Source: Halichondria panicea (lineage: Eukaryota; Porifera; Demospongiae; Suberitida; Halichondriidae). Taken from it: a DNA stretch of 30,426 nt. Positions 9,380 to 20,614 of the stretch are shown here, in pieces. The stretch is from positions 3,934,175-3,964,600 of the forward strand of contig NC_087390.1 of assembly GCF_963675165.1 (NCBI RefSeq), in the 5' to 3' direction. The position numbers and the translations under genes were made by a program. The first letter of the stretch is position 1; every line of letters starts with the position of its first letter. The notes beneath the pieces were generated by a model. It was not told the origin of the DNA. It worked only from the letters and a program-made list of their open reading frames with translations, and did not search any database.

Positions 9380-9500
9380 CGTCGCGAAAATACGCCCACC
9401 CTTTTCTGCAACAACTTTGGGCCTATTAGGGGACTGGGCGTTTATTCGCGAAAGGCGAATTTTCACTGGAATATACGCCCACTGGAATATACGCCCACCG
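9380..9500. repeat. Short inverted repeat segment around TACGCCCAC
   Basis: CGCGAAAATACGCCCAC (about 9383-9399) is partly complementary to GGGCGTTTATTCGCG (about 9437-9451), and ATACGCCCAC occurs three times. A 16-bp unit (CACTGGAATATACGCC) is duplicated at 9464-9495. It may be the end of an unidentified small DNA element. Confidence 0.5.
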
Positions 9501-9684
9501 CGCCTTAACCTAGAAATAACGCGGCTTAACCTCGAATTAATTTGTGCAAACTCAGCAAAAAAATTTTTTTTCATTTTTTGTTGATAGCAGTTACCATACA
9601 CATCTTTTTTGTGCATACCATTAATAATTATGATAATGCTAACACAATACCAATTGAATACACAACCGTGTACACGTATAGTAG

Positions 9685-10855
9685 ATGTGACAGGGTCTAG
9701 GAAAACACCCCTTAACGCGGGTATACTTCTCTAAGCTTCAAAATGATACCAAGATCGACCTCCTAGCTATTTTCTATCCGGAGATATGTTCAAGGGAACG
9801 CTACGAAGGTATTGCAAACGCCCTCTTGAGTAAAACGCTCAAACGTCATGAATAATTGAAGTCAATTATTGCCTTCCGGGCACTTCCGTATACTCATAAA
9901 GCTTCGTAAAAGATGTTCTGGAGAAGACTAGTTAGTTAGATGAAGGCTAGGCGTTCTGGGACTCTCTAGCTAGCTAGTATAGCTATGTAGCTGGATTGCT
10001 TGGCACCTAGGAAGGATCTTCAAAGAAATAAAGAGGCAAAGACTCCCGTCGCTCGAATGGTAAGCTCTCATGTCTTGTTATAAGCTTGTACTTATTATCT
10101 GTGTAATGTATCAGTCTTATAAAAGATCCCTCACTTGTATGGAGCCTACAGAAAGTGTCTCTGTCCTTCATACAGCTTAAAGGAAGCCTAAGTGATCTAT
10201 AATAAGTGTAAGTGATCTATTATAGGTAGTCTTTCACTTAGTATTCGTCCGTATCGATCTAAGGCTTGATCCAACTTATTAGTAGCCTTATAAGAAGCTT
10301 TCCTCCTTTAATTTAGTACTGGTATCACTGCCATTGTGCTTAGTAGTAACAGGCCTGATGGGATGGGTGATCACATCATGGAGGGCCCAGGAAACTGCGT
10401 GGAATTGTCGTATAACATTTATATTGATGGTTCCCCCAGGTGGTGGTAAGTGTCAGAGGCCTGAGAAACGCTTGTCTATTGGCTAGAATGTAAGTGACAT
10501 TGATATTGTGTCTATCTTAACTTACTACTTATCTGTAGGTTGTTATTGAGTGTTTATGAGGATAAGTGGCACGGGATACGTACATCTAAAGAAACAAGAG
10601 TGGATCTACGCCAAGCTAGCTAGCTAGATAGCTGCTCTTTCTAATCTATTTCTGTTGCTAAATTATGTTTGTTAAGAAGTGGAGCTATAATATACCTGGC
10701 TCCTCTTGATGATTGTAAGTAAGTACTGGACTGATGAAGTTAGCACCTGTGAAAAAAAAAATTTTTTGCCCATGTTTTTCATTTCTACTAAATTGGCCTA
10801 TAGGTTAATTTAATTAGTGCCGCGTTAAGGGGGGTTTTCCTAGGCCCTGTCACAT
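9685..10855. mobile_element. Non-autonomous DNA element with 36-bp terminal inverted repeats
   Basis: The left end at 9685-9720 begins ATGTGACAGGGTCTAGGAAA. The reverse complement of 10820-10855 begins ATGTGACAGGGCCTAGGAAA, and the two ends stay nearly identical through CCCCTTAACGCGG. The interior of about 1.1 kb has no long reading frame. A CAGGG start recalls hAT ends, but no 8-bp target duplication is visible; the bases outside CAGGG are themselves inverted, so the true boundary is unclear. Superfamily left open. Confidence 0.85.
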
Positions 10856-10856
10856 A

Positions 10857-12302
10857 TACACCGGCTCTAAACAACTCATCTACTCCAGTGCAATACAAGC
10901 TCCAGAGGTGATCTAAGTAACGCGTAGTAAATCAGCTAAGAACAGCTATATACATGCAAGTACAATTGCATCATAGAGCTGCTGTGGCAGTGTACTGTTC
11001 CGAGATCCTGACAAAAATAGGTTACAGTTTCTAAGTTATGCATCTTTCTTGGCGAGGAACAAAATGAATCAAACCGTAGTGTAGCGTACCGTCTACACTA
11101 CACTCTAAAAATAGAACACTATGAGGCTATCTAAGAGGCTATCTAAGTAAGTATCTAAGCAATGTAAATCAGCTAAGAAGGTTTATAATAGCTACTAGCT
11201 TACCTCTGAAATGATCATTCACTGTGGCCTTGGTTGGTTGACTGTCTGTTCTTTGTTCTGTAAGGAGATCCTGATACAGTGTAGACTAGCTAGCTGCGTA
11301 GTTTCCTATAAAGAAACTCTTAGCTTCTTTGCAAAGAAAAAGAAACAAAAATTATAGCCGGTACTATACTGTGACATTGATCATAACCGCGGCTAATCTA
11401 AGCAGCCCCTAATTATAATTGAGATATTGTAGCTCGCCTTAGACTCATTGAGTACAAACAATGAATGTACGACACTGTTCCATTCGGTGTGCACCCCACC
11501 AGAAAGAAATTTATACGTATTGTGGTGTTTGTAATCACTCCACGTTGTAATCACTCCACGTGGATGATTGCAACTGAAGATCGCTTGGACGCTTCCATCA
11601 ATGATTGTTGGGGTATGGGAGATTTAAAATGTTGAAACAAATCCATGTAATCACAAATGTAATCACAAATCTAGACATGTGATTCTAGACACAAGACTAG
11701 AAGATATGCCAAACCTCACAGACGATTTAACCTACTTTTTTCGACTGTGTGAAGTTGCTAAAGTACCCCAATAGTGAAGTCTATGGACTGATGGTCCCAG
11801 AAACTCAAGCGAATCCAGTATAAAACCTAACCAAAGCATCCAGCCTAAAATGAGTTTGTTGGCGAGAGCATACCAGTACTCTTGTCCGACTCTGTCACTG
11901 TACTGGCACCATCACTGCACTGGCACCAGGTGGTTCATGAACATCGTCAACAACTGTTCGCCAATAGAAGCTGACACATAAGAGCTATCACTCTCTGATT
12001 GAGGTGTGCTACTACCGGTTCCTGATGCTACAGGAATAGCTACAGGAATAGGAGTGGGTGTTGTAGTCGCTTAGAAGGTAGAAGGAATGCGAAAGGTGGG
12101 GGAGCGTTTATGGAGAGTTACCCAATCCCACACACTGACATCACTGGACTTATATCGGTCTCGCATAAATCAATTGCCTCCAACCACCTTTTCCTCTTGA
12201 TCTCTTCACCGCATCATCTTCACTTAACTCTGTTCGACTTCTGTTCGACTTCTTGCACAGAATACAAGCAATAGTACCTTTATTATAGTAGCGACTGAAG
12301 AA
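10857..12302. other. Spacer, no gene recognised
   Basis: AT-rich non-coding sequence. It contains exact two-copy tandem duplications at 11123-11146 (12 bp), 11530-11561 (16 bp), 11646-11669 (12 bp), 12027-12050 (12 bp) and 12230-12251 (11 bp). Confidence 0.5.
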
Positions 12303-12306
12303 CTAA

Positions 12307-13184
12307 CCCTTTAACCGTCACGGGCCACGATCGTGGCCTGACTTTTTTTTGCGAAATTCTGCGATACTTAGGAAGTAGCTCGAACTACACACATCCCTGT
12401 ATAGAGGAAGAGCTGTAGAATCACGTGCAATTTAGTCTAGAAATTTTCAAGCCACGTTGCTATGTTAAAATTTCATTAGCATCTTACCGCACGAAGTTTA
12501 TAGCTATGGCTAGGTTGTTTACTTGTGCCGATGTGCTTGAACAGCTTGAGGACAGCAATGGCGATGTCTCCTCTGGTGATGACAGTGCCTATGAAGGAGA
12601 GGGGATAGTAGGATAGTAGGATACCTCCCAAAGGCTACCAGCTTTATGCCAGCTTTATGCCAGACGCTGATGAACTGTCTGGGACTGAGGACGTGCATGA
12701 CATAGACCGAGCTATGGACCAGGACGGTGAAAGACCAGGAGAGGGCTCACTGTGTGACTCTGGCAAGTAGTATAGTATAGCTAAAATATCAGTAGTAAGT
12801 ATAGTATAGTAGTAAGTATAGTATAGCTAAAATAGAATTAGCAGTAATGAACAGTCTTTATGTGAGCTTGTAAATTTCATAGATCGTTCACCGATATAGT
12901 AATACATGTACGTAATGTACTTCAAATATATAATTATCTTAGCACTCATATGATGTGAAAATCAAGCTTAGTCAAGCATATGATAGGCTGATCCATAAAA
13001 AAAAATTTTTGGGTCACCGCTTGCCGAGCATTTAAAAATGATAAAAACGGGTGAGCGTAATAACTGTGGTTGTTATGGCAACACATGTTGCACCATTTTA
13101 TTGGTATATGGTTGCTAGGCATTTTATTGCTCTGGAAATCCGATAGAGAATTTACAGACATTTCACTTCACTGTTAATTAAGGG
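12307..13184 (+). mobile_element. piggyBac-derived element, copy 2
   Basis: The left end reads CTAA then CCCTTTAACC; the right end reads TTAATTAAGGG then TTAA (13185-13188). This fits piggyBac-type ends (CCC start, TTAA target), with the left target decayed to CTAA. A perfect 16-bp palindrome, GGCCACGATCGTGGCC, lies at 12323-12338, just inside the left end. The only coding part is the start of an acidic protein (about 12494 on: MARLFTCADVLEQLEDSNGD, then SSGDDSAYEG; after a frame change, ADELSGTEDVHDIDRAMDQD), like the acidic N-terminus of piggyBac transposase-derived proteins. The DDD catalytic core is absent, so the element could only have been moved by a transposase supplied in trans. Tandem duplications at 12603-12618, 12639-12660 and 12791-12824 are absent from copy 1. 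Confidence 0.82.
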
Positions 13185-13199
13185 TTAAACTACCATTTT

Positions 13200-13389
13200 T
13201 ACCTTGTTGTAAGTGGCTATTTTCTTTGAGGTGTACCTGCTCTGTGTGCTTGACGACAATGGTTCTTGTACCATTCAATAGATTCAGTATTGCTCAAGCA
13301 CATGGCATTTTAAAATGCAGTTGCAACTAAAGTGACCATTTTCATGCACAGTTGATAGTAAAATGGGCGTGGCAGCAAGCACTTCCGTC
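13200..13389 (+). repeat. Dispersed repeat, copy 2
   Basis: Direct-orientation match to 6549-6734. Its start lies only about 12 bp beyond the TTAA target at the right end of the piggyBac element 12307-13184. Relative to copy 1 it carries small insertions near 13250 and 13310-13350. Confidence 0.85.
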
Positions 13390-16300
13390 CCCCGAGATTA
13401 TATCCTTGTCTCAATGTTCTTCCAGTGATTTCTCAGTCCAAGTTCTTGCCACACATCGACACAAAATCAGAATGGATTGGAAAGCAACATTGATCTTTAA
13501 TATCGAGTCTCAAATATAAACTCAGCTACCCCGCAAAGATGGCTAGTGGAAATCAACAAATCGGTCAATAAGCCACTTCAGCTGAAGCAATAAAATAACT
13601 CATTTACAATAGATGCAATTCATATGTGAGTTCTTACCCCACAAATAAAAAGAAGAAGCTAAGTGAGAAGAAGCTAAGTGTTGTAAAATCTTCAAATTTT
13701 GTGTGTACTTATAATGTTTCATTTTGTACCTAGCCATGCCTCAAGACTAGCCATGCCTCAAGACAACTTTTCAATCTTTTCAAGAGAAGCTCTTGACCTC
13801 AAAACCAGTAAAATCACACGTCATAGGTTGCAACGCGCACGGTCCCAGATTCCTTACGTTGGATCCGGTGCCAATCCCCTCCCTCTACTATCTATGGAAT
13901 TTGTGACTCTTTTCACCAGTCCTATAATTATGTCAACTAACCTTAGTTTAATGAGCTATACTGCTACATCGATCATACTGGAACACACCCATACTGGAAC
14001 ACACCCATGGTGTGTGGTCTGTTTTACTACTTAATGTATGAGCATTAGAAATTACCCCCTCGTCCCCCCCGCCCTGATATAACACACTAGCAGAATAATC
14101 ATACTCACCTGCCTAAAAAGGTAATCAACAAAAGCAATCACAACAAACCGCACAGCAATTGACTAAAATACAAAACTCGATTTTTTTATATACATACGTA
14201 AGCAAACCTAAATTTTTTACAGCAAAACTATACAAAACTATAGCAATTACAAACATGTTGTAGTCAACACATTACACCTTGGCTCACCTCGCTGCTACTG
14301 TTCTTCTGTTCACTGTACATATGCGACCATGCATCTCAATCCCGTAACAATTAATGTACCTACACCAGTTAATCAATGTCTACCATAACTTAGCAGTTCC
14401 GGCCAACTATTTACATCAAAGCCTATAACAAATTACAAACATCCTTGCTGTCAATGTCACTGCTTTTTGTTCACTGTACATACGTGGCCAGGAAACCTGT
14501 CACTACTGTCTCTTTCTTCTCCAATCCCCTGTTTCAACCATCGTTTGCCAGGAGTCTTTAATGCTGTGTTTTGTACCATCCAAGCGTAGTGTGTTTATGT
14601 TGCAAGTCTTTTGCAACCTGCCCACCATGTTCTCTGGCAAACTTACGCCAGTTTATAGCGGTTGTTCAAGGTCTCGTCCTCCTTGTCACACGTAACGTTT
14701 GCAAATTTGGTGAGTGTGATTTCTCTGTGCATTGTACTTTGGCAGGTGGTGTATCAAAGTGCTCTAGCATACGTTTTCGTTGATAACTTTTTATCGATTC
14801 ATCTTCTTGTAGCATTGCTTTTGGGACTTTTAGTTTTCTTTGTCCCTATAAATTTTATGCAACTTCTGTTTCTCTTCGTTCTTTGTTGGTTTTACCTGTC
14901 AATTATGTGATGTATAATTGAAAGTTTGTTTGGCTACACATAATAATTTATGTATTTACATATTCAGTTTTGCCCACTAGCAATAATTATCATTATATCA
15001 ACTTGAGAAAATGTGTAGTATTCTAAGTGCCTTAGTGCCTAGTAATAAATAATTGCCAGACAGTGTTCTTAAAAGTGGAATTTTATGCCATGCTTGATTA
15101 ACGATTGGGTGTCAAAGTTGTCTGCAAATGCTTCTCCTCGTGTACCTCTTTAGTACTGTCTCATTGCTCATTGACTAAAATCAATGATATATTTGAATTT
15201 GATGCTGCACTCGTTGCAGGGTGTGCGGTAGACAACGTACTCTGAGCAAGGTACTCTGTTCTCGAGCTCCATTTTTTGTTCTATCTCGCAGTAATGCAGT
15301 AATGAATTTGTGATGCCTCTTAAAGTTTCCTTCGCTTGATTGGAAGTATGTTTCATTTAGTCCATACATAGTCAGGGCAGCGCAGGGCAGCGGAAGAATA
15401 ATAGTTTAAAGTCTGTTTTTCATTTCTCCGGGTCATGTCCATTCAAGGGTCATGTCCATTCAATTCTTCGACTGCACACCGTGCAAATCCACAGTTGAAA
15501 TAAAGACAGTCTGGCATACCCAGCAACAAACCCATTACAATTGAATCTACAGGGCTGTTAAACCTAATCCCAAATAGGGGCTCAGACAGATATACCTACA
15601 GGAGTGTGCTTATGATAGCATTCTAGCATTCTAGCATTCTTGAAAAGCGTCAGTATTATAATTATGCTGTACAATACCGTACATGCTGCAGAAAAAATTA
15701 ATTCCACTTCTGAGTGGCACATCTTTTAGAACACACAAAATTGCGTTGAGCACTTATGTTCTACAGCTACATGCTCGGTTTCACTGCTAGCTAGCTGCAC
15801 TGTTGAGAGCTGGCTCGTGAACAGCGTTCGTTAATTGACTGTAGCTATGACTGTAGCTATGGGTCAAACAACTGTGAAATAAGTCAAAGATGCAAGATGC
15901 AGGATAATTGTCTTAATGTCAGCATTTTTATAAGCGCCAGAAAATAATTCCAGCAACAGTATAAATACAGCAACAGTATAAATAGCCTGAGAAACTACAA
16001 ATTGACTTTGCTTGGCCTAATATAAACAATTTTTGATTATCAAGTGCTCTAGAGCTCTTGTTAGAAGAATATTAAGAGCAAAGCTATTACTGTATGCTTA
16101 TTTTTGTGCTTTCTTCTATAGGGATGCAGGGACTAGGGATGCAGGGACACAACTTGGAGAAACATTTCCTACCATGCCAAGACTATAATACAATGATAAT
16201 AATTACTATTATTATGCTCTTAATTAATTACATGTATGTACCTTTCTACCTATAATTATCTTGTATGTCATTCTGTTGTAGGATAAATGTAGCTAGCTCC

Positions 16301-16850
16301 ACCTGTAACTTGTGCATGGATATGGCTGCATGCCCGCTTACTTTGCTGAGAGGGTGGAGCTCAGTATATGCAATATATGCAAAGGGGGTGGAGCTGCAAA
16401 GGGGGTGGAGCTGAGGTCATGTGACGTTGGCTAGCTCTCTTAGAGTAGGATCAGGAGTAGGATCAGGAGTAGGCAGTGTAGTATTGTTTCCAGTGTAGTA
16501 TTGTTTCCACAAATGCGGAGTCTTTTTACTACTTTAGGCTAAAAGAATATACATTTGTTAGTTTAAATCTAGCTGAGGAAAGCTAAAGAATCGGCCGATC
16601 ACCTGTGATAAGTCCTGATGCACCTGGCTCACCGCTGTTTCTTAGTGTTAAACTGAATTGCGTTAAACTGAATTGCAATGAAATATTGAAAAAATGGGTG
16701 TGGTTTCACACAAATAAATCAAGTAAACTTCTAACCATGGTTATGGGTATTTCTATGGGAAGAGTGTCTTAGAAAACATTACAGCTGCATCAAATTACCT
16801 ACGTAATGATACTACTTGCGCAGCATACTCGCTATTTTTTGCGCTTGCAT
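13390..16850. other. Long non-coding stretch
   Basis: No supported gene. Short open frames at 13699-14034, 14571-14910 and 15168-15369 have no recognisable motif and poor codon structure. The stretch is notable for its density of exact two-copy tandem duplications: 13651-13680, 13731-13764, 13975-14006, 14223-14242, 15373-15392, 15430-15463, 15837-15860, 15951-15984, 16119-16148, 16379-16412, 16443-16466, 16474-16507 and 16647-16676. A C-rich tract lies near 14056-14075. Confidence 0.5.
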
Positions 16851-17287
16851 TATCATCACCACAAAGATAGTGGCACCATAGTAGCTTTCTTGTTAGCTCC
16901 ACCATGACTTCCACGATATGTTCTGTGTGTTCTGTGGTGTGTGGAAGGTTCTATTTCGAAGAGAAAGAGTTGCTCTACAGATATGGCTGCAGTAGCTCTA
17001 AAGGAATTAAAACATATTAAAAATGATGTCAATATTGTACAAAAGTACAAACATTGTAAATGAAGGTGACCATTGTCAGCAGCATATTCTGGTCTGTGTC
17101 AAGTATGTGGGGCCCCTTGAAAAGCTGAAGAAAAGACTTCAGCTATCAATAGCCAGACAGACCTGCAGGAGTACATATCTACAGATAGTGAAAGTACACA
17201 TCTAGCATCTCTGTCACAACATTATCCACTTCTCTAAGAAGGCAGAACGACAAAATAGTGCTTAATACAACCCCAAAAGGGTGATAG

Positions 17288-17700
17288 CTACTTGGGGAAA
17301 CCATACAGAGAGTGACTGTTTCGTTTGTTTCCTTTGGATTTGTACTCGCCAAGGAGGTTAGCCACAAAAGAGTTGCACCCAGGGTAGATCCTCACCACAG
17401 GAGCAATTCCAAAGCCTTCTTCCAGAGAGAAGTAACAATGACGTCTTCTGAAGAGCATGCACTTCCCATTCTCCCAAAATTGCACAGTCATGCTAGAGAA
17501 GAGGACATGCTATAAAAGAGGAATGGAAAGTAGGATTAGCCGGGGAAGTAAGGGGCAGAAAAGCATTCAAGCTTGTTTTAAGAGAACTTACCAGGCATGC
17601 AATTCCGAATGAAATTGACCGCCTGAAATGTATGCCAAATATTATCTCCATCTGGCACCAGCCAAAGTTGCTGCCAGACCACCACCTCTTAAAACAAAGA
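17288..17700 (-). pseudogene. Possible two-exon gene remnant, family unknown
   Basis: An exon-like stretch at about 17690-17592 reads VWQQLWLVPDGDNIWHTFQA and FIRNCMP and ends at a good donor, GGTAAGT. Another at about 17509-17288 follows TTTTATAG and reads MTVQFWENGKCMLF, FSLEEGFGIAPVVRIYPGC, then SFVANLLGEYKSKGNK. The codon flow looks protein-like, with Trp, Cys and Tyr placed as in a folded domain, but joining the two in phase is not clean in the frame that reads best, so either the splice site or a frameshift is misjudged. A SPRY-like end is one possibility that I cannot support further. Confidence 0.3.
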
Positions 17701-17711
17701 AGGCAACACAA

Positions 17712-18335
17712 CTTACAAATATTCAGAAGTAGACATCCTATAACTCATGTTAAAAAAATAGCTACTGTCAAGTTTTATACTAGCATGTAGCTAGGAGCTT
17801 AAAGTTTAATCTGCTACGCTTCTTTTGTCTCTAACACTTCTTACCTTAGGCTGCTTGTCATGTTCTTGATCTGGTTCTGTTAAAAGTCTTGTAAGTCTGC
17901 GACACATTACTTAATTTTGGTGTACCTTGGACTAATGGATAGCTAAAAGCAAGGGCTTTCTTTCCATGTGATTTGTTTCCTCTGTTTTGACATCATGTCC
18001 AGTAGGAAGCCACAAGTAACTTGCATTACGTGAGCTTCCTGTTGGTCATGGTACATGAATACTAAGGAATGTGTTATCTTCTCTACTTCCGGGATAAACT
18101 AAGTGGTGCAATTTACATTGCGTGAAACAGCGGTGGGCTGGAGCCCTCAAACAGCAAGTTTTATCTCTAACTTTGTACTTGGTCATGATTTAACAGCTAG
18201 TTCATTACTAAGAAGGACGTCTTAGCTCTTGAAAGGGAGTGCTTCCCATCCGCATTTTAATTAATAAGATTGATACCTGCATGACGTCATCTTATTATTA
18301 CAGACTTACACAATCAGATAAAATTAAATGTAAAT
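17712..18335. other. Spacer, nothing recognised
   Basis: AT-rich sequence without a supported reading frame or repeat structure, ending in the TTAA at which the element 18340-19239 sits. Confidence 0.45.
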
Positions 18336-18339
18336 TTAA

Positions 18340-19239
18340 CCCTTTCCCGGCTTAAGCCGTCATATGACGGCAGTGGTAGTGATAATTTTCAAAAAATCGT
18401 TGTGGGCGCTGTGTTGGAGCTATGCACACACTGTAGGTACCAGCACATGCGCATTGGGCTGCTCTTTCACATGGTATCTTTAATATCTTGCCTTGAGGTA
18501 CGCTTTGTGCAGTACTGTCGAAAGAAAAGTGACCGTTTGATAATGGCTACAAGATCTTTGTAGTACAACCTCAGCGAGGTTCTAGGACAGCTAGACAGTG
18601 AGAATAACGATACTTATGGCCTTGTTGAGTAAGAGGACAGTGACTGGGATCATACCAAGAGAGGAAACTACTTCTCAGAGGTCAAGCTATAAACATAGAG
18701 CCTGAAGAGCCGGAGGAAGAAGCTCCTGAGCATGAACCAAAGTCCTGGACCTTGTAAGTAACTATGGAGTATCATATGTAGTCTGGATAGCTTCAGTATG
18801 GTATGCTTAGTCTAGTTAGTACACAAGTGGACATCATGAGCCACCATTGAACTTGTAAACCTGTGTGTAGGTGAAGAAAACATTTCCCGGGAAAAGAGCG
18901 TCTGCCGATACGACCTCGCAGAGAAGTTTCTGCTGATCCTGATTGAACCATGTCACCGTGAGAACATTGAGAACACTTACTTAGTGTTTTTAGTTACTTC
19001 ATGCCTTCATACAATATTCTTTATGTTCATAATTGTGAAATGTGTAAAAAATTGTTAATTAGTGGGGGGGTGGTCAGTTGCTAGGTAACGATGATGATGT
19101 CATGGTACCCCCAGGATCTGGGCTACCTGTAGGAAATAGTTGCAAGTGATTTCAATGCATTGTTCATGAGATATGTATTTTTAAAGAAAAATATGTATTT
19201 ATTCTGTATTTTGTTTTTTTAATTAAAGCCGGGAAAGGG
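18340..19239 (+). mobile_element. piggyBac-type element with intact TTAA target sites
   Basis: TTAA at 18336-18339 and 19240-19243 flank inverted ends CCCTTTCCCGGCTT (18340-18353) and AAGCCGGGAAAGGG (19226-19239), a perfect 14-bp match. A perfect 16-bp palindrome, GCCGTCATATGACGGC, lies at 18356-18371, at the same place as the different palindrome in copy 2 at 12323. A broken coding start near 18544 (MATRSL, stop, NLSEVLGQLDSENND, later EDSDWD) resembles the copy 2 protein start in a diverged form, and an acidic stretch (EPEEPEEEAPEHEPKSWTL) runs into a GTAAGT donor near 18757. The transposase core is missing. At 900 bp it is about the size of copy 2. Confidence 0.88.
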
Positions 19240-19351
19240 TTAATCTTGATTACATTGTAAAAAATATATATGTTCTCGTTCAACACGAACTGTATAGAGT
19301 GCATCAAAGTCGTTCTTCGTAGAAATTAGACCAGGGCCTTAACCACCCAGA

Positions 19352-20221
19352 GTGTGTGTGGGTGCATGCCGTGTTTGTGTGTGGTGTGTGTGTGTGTGTG
19401 GGAGGGGGGAGGGGGAGGGGGCGTGCATGCCGTGTTTGTATTTGTGTATTTGGTGTTGGTGTTGTGTGGGAGTGTGCACGCCGTGTGTATGTGTGTGCTG
19501 TGGTGTGTGTGTGCTGTGTGTGTGTGTGTGTGTGCTGTGTGTGTGTGTGGGAGGGGGTGTGCACGCCGTGTTTGTATTTGTGTGTGTGTTTGTGTGTGTT
19601 GTGTGGGACGCCGTGTGTATGTGTTGTGTGTATGTGTTGTGTGTGTGTGTGTGTGTGTGTGTGTGGGAGGGGGGGTGTGCACGCCGTGTTTGTGTGTGTG
19701 TGGGTGGGAGGGTGTGTATGTGTGTGCGTGTGTGGTGTGCGGTGTGCACGCCGTGTGGGGGGGTGTGTGTAGGCCTGTGTGTAGGCCGTGCGTGTGTGTG
19801 TTGAGGGGGGTGTGTGTGTGTGTGGGAGGAGGGTGAGGTTGTGTGTGTTATGTGTGTTGTGTGTGTGTGGGAGTGTGGGAGGGGGTGTGTGTGTGTTGTG
19901 TGGGAGGTTGTGTTTGGGTGTGTGTGCACGCCATGTGTGTTATGTGTGTTGTGTGTGTGGGAGGGAGGGGGTGAGCACGCTGTGTTTGAGTGTGTGGGGG
20001 GGGTGCACGCCGTGTTTGTGTGTTTGTGTGTGGGGGTGTGTGTTGTGCACACACACGTGTGTGGGAGGGGGTGTGCATGCCGTGTTTGTATGTGTTGTGT
20101 GGACGCCGTGTGTGTGTGTGGGGTGGGTTGGGTTGTGCACGCCGTGTTTGTGTGTGTGGTGTGGCACGCCGTGTTTGTGTGTGTGTGTTTGTGGTGTGTG
20201 TGTGTGGGAGGGGTTGTGCAT
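19352..20221. repeat. TG-rich satellite, block 1
   Basis: The + strand is almost only G and T apart from a recurring core, GTGTGCAYGCCGTGT. Two unit types alternate: (TG)n GGGAGGGGGTGTGCAYGCC followed by GTGTTTGTATTTG, and TTGTGTGGGGGTGTGCACGC followed by CGTG. Long reading frames on both strands result from the lack of stop codons in TG repeats. It ends abruptly at GTGCATGGAAAAG. Confidence 0.95.
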
Positions 20222-20612
20222 GGAAAAGAATGAAAAGGAAAACGAAAACGGAAGGCGGAAACGGAAAACGGAAACGGAAACGACTATTACCATTCTGTAT
20301 TTTTTTGCAGTAGTGAAAGCAGAAATGTATTGGGAAATTCAAGGAGCAACTAGCTTGAGACAAGGGGTGCTTCATGTTCACTAAATCTCATCAGTACAGT
20401 GCTTTTATGCTTTCATGTTCACTTCACTCTCATCAGTTTAATTATCATTCTGTGTTTTAAATTGAATATATAAATCAATAAATAAACATGAGAGTGAACA
20501 TGAAGCAAGTGAAGTAAAAACCGAAAACCGGACAAGTACAAGGCTACCATGCAGTACTGTTAGATGGCTAGGTTCAGCTGTATCTCCAACATAATTACAA
20601 TCTTGTGTAACT
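20222..20612. other. Spacer with purine tract and inverted repeat
   Basis: A purine-rich tract of GGAAAAC/GGAAAC units covers 20222-20283. TTCATGTTCAC at 20371-20381 and 20412-20422 is complementary to GTGAACATGAA at 20494-20504, with the match extending through CTCTCATG. It may be the remnant of a small foldback element. No coding sequence. Confidence 0.5.
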
Positions 20613-20614
20613 AA

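Larger units (their letters stand above)
350..16680. repeat. Scattered two-copy tandem duplications, 8-17 bp
   Basis: At least 35 head-to-tail pairs, nearly all exact. Examples with unit length: 3386-3415 (15), 4693-4712 (10), 5296-5325 (15), 5524-5547 (12), 5993-6010 (9), 6251-6284 (17), 6461-6484 (12), 7037-7058 (11), 7144-7177 (17), 7230-7253 (12), 7333-7360 (14), 8042-8071 (15), 9229-9258 (15), 9464-9495 (16), 11123-11146 (12), 11530-11561 (16), 11646-11669 (12), 12639-12660 (11), 12791-12824 (17), 13651-13680 (15), 13731-13764 (17), 13975-14006 (16), 15430-15463 (17), 15951-15984 (17), 16119-16148 (15), 16379-16412 (17), 16474-16507 (17) and 16647-16676 (15). Almost all have exactly two copies and the units are not simple sequence. 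No pair longer than 17 bp was found by eye. Confidence 0.88.

Noticed and set aside
13699-14034. 111-codon frame on +
   Set aside because: Built partly from two tandem duplications (13731-13764 and 13975-14006); no recognisable domain.
15168-15369. Cys-containing short frame on the - strand
   Set aside because: No motif recognised, short, and an alternative frame is equally open.
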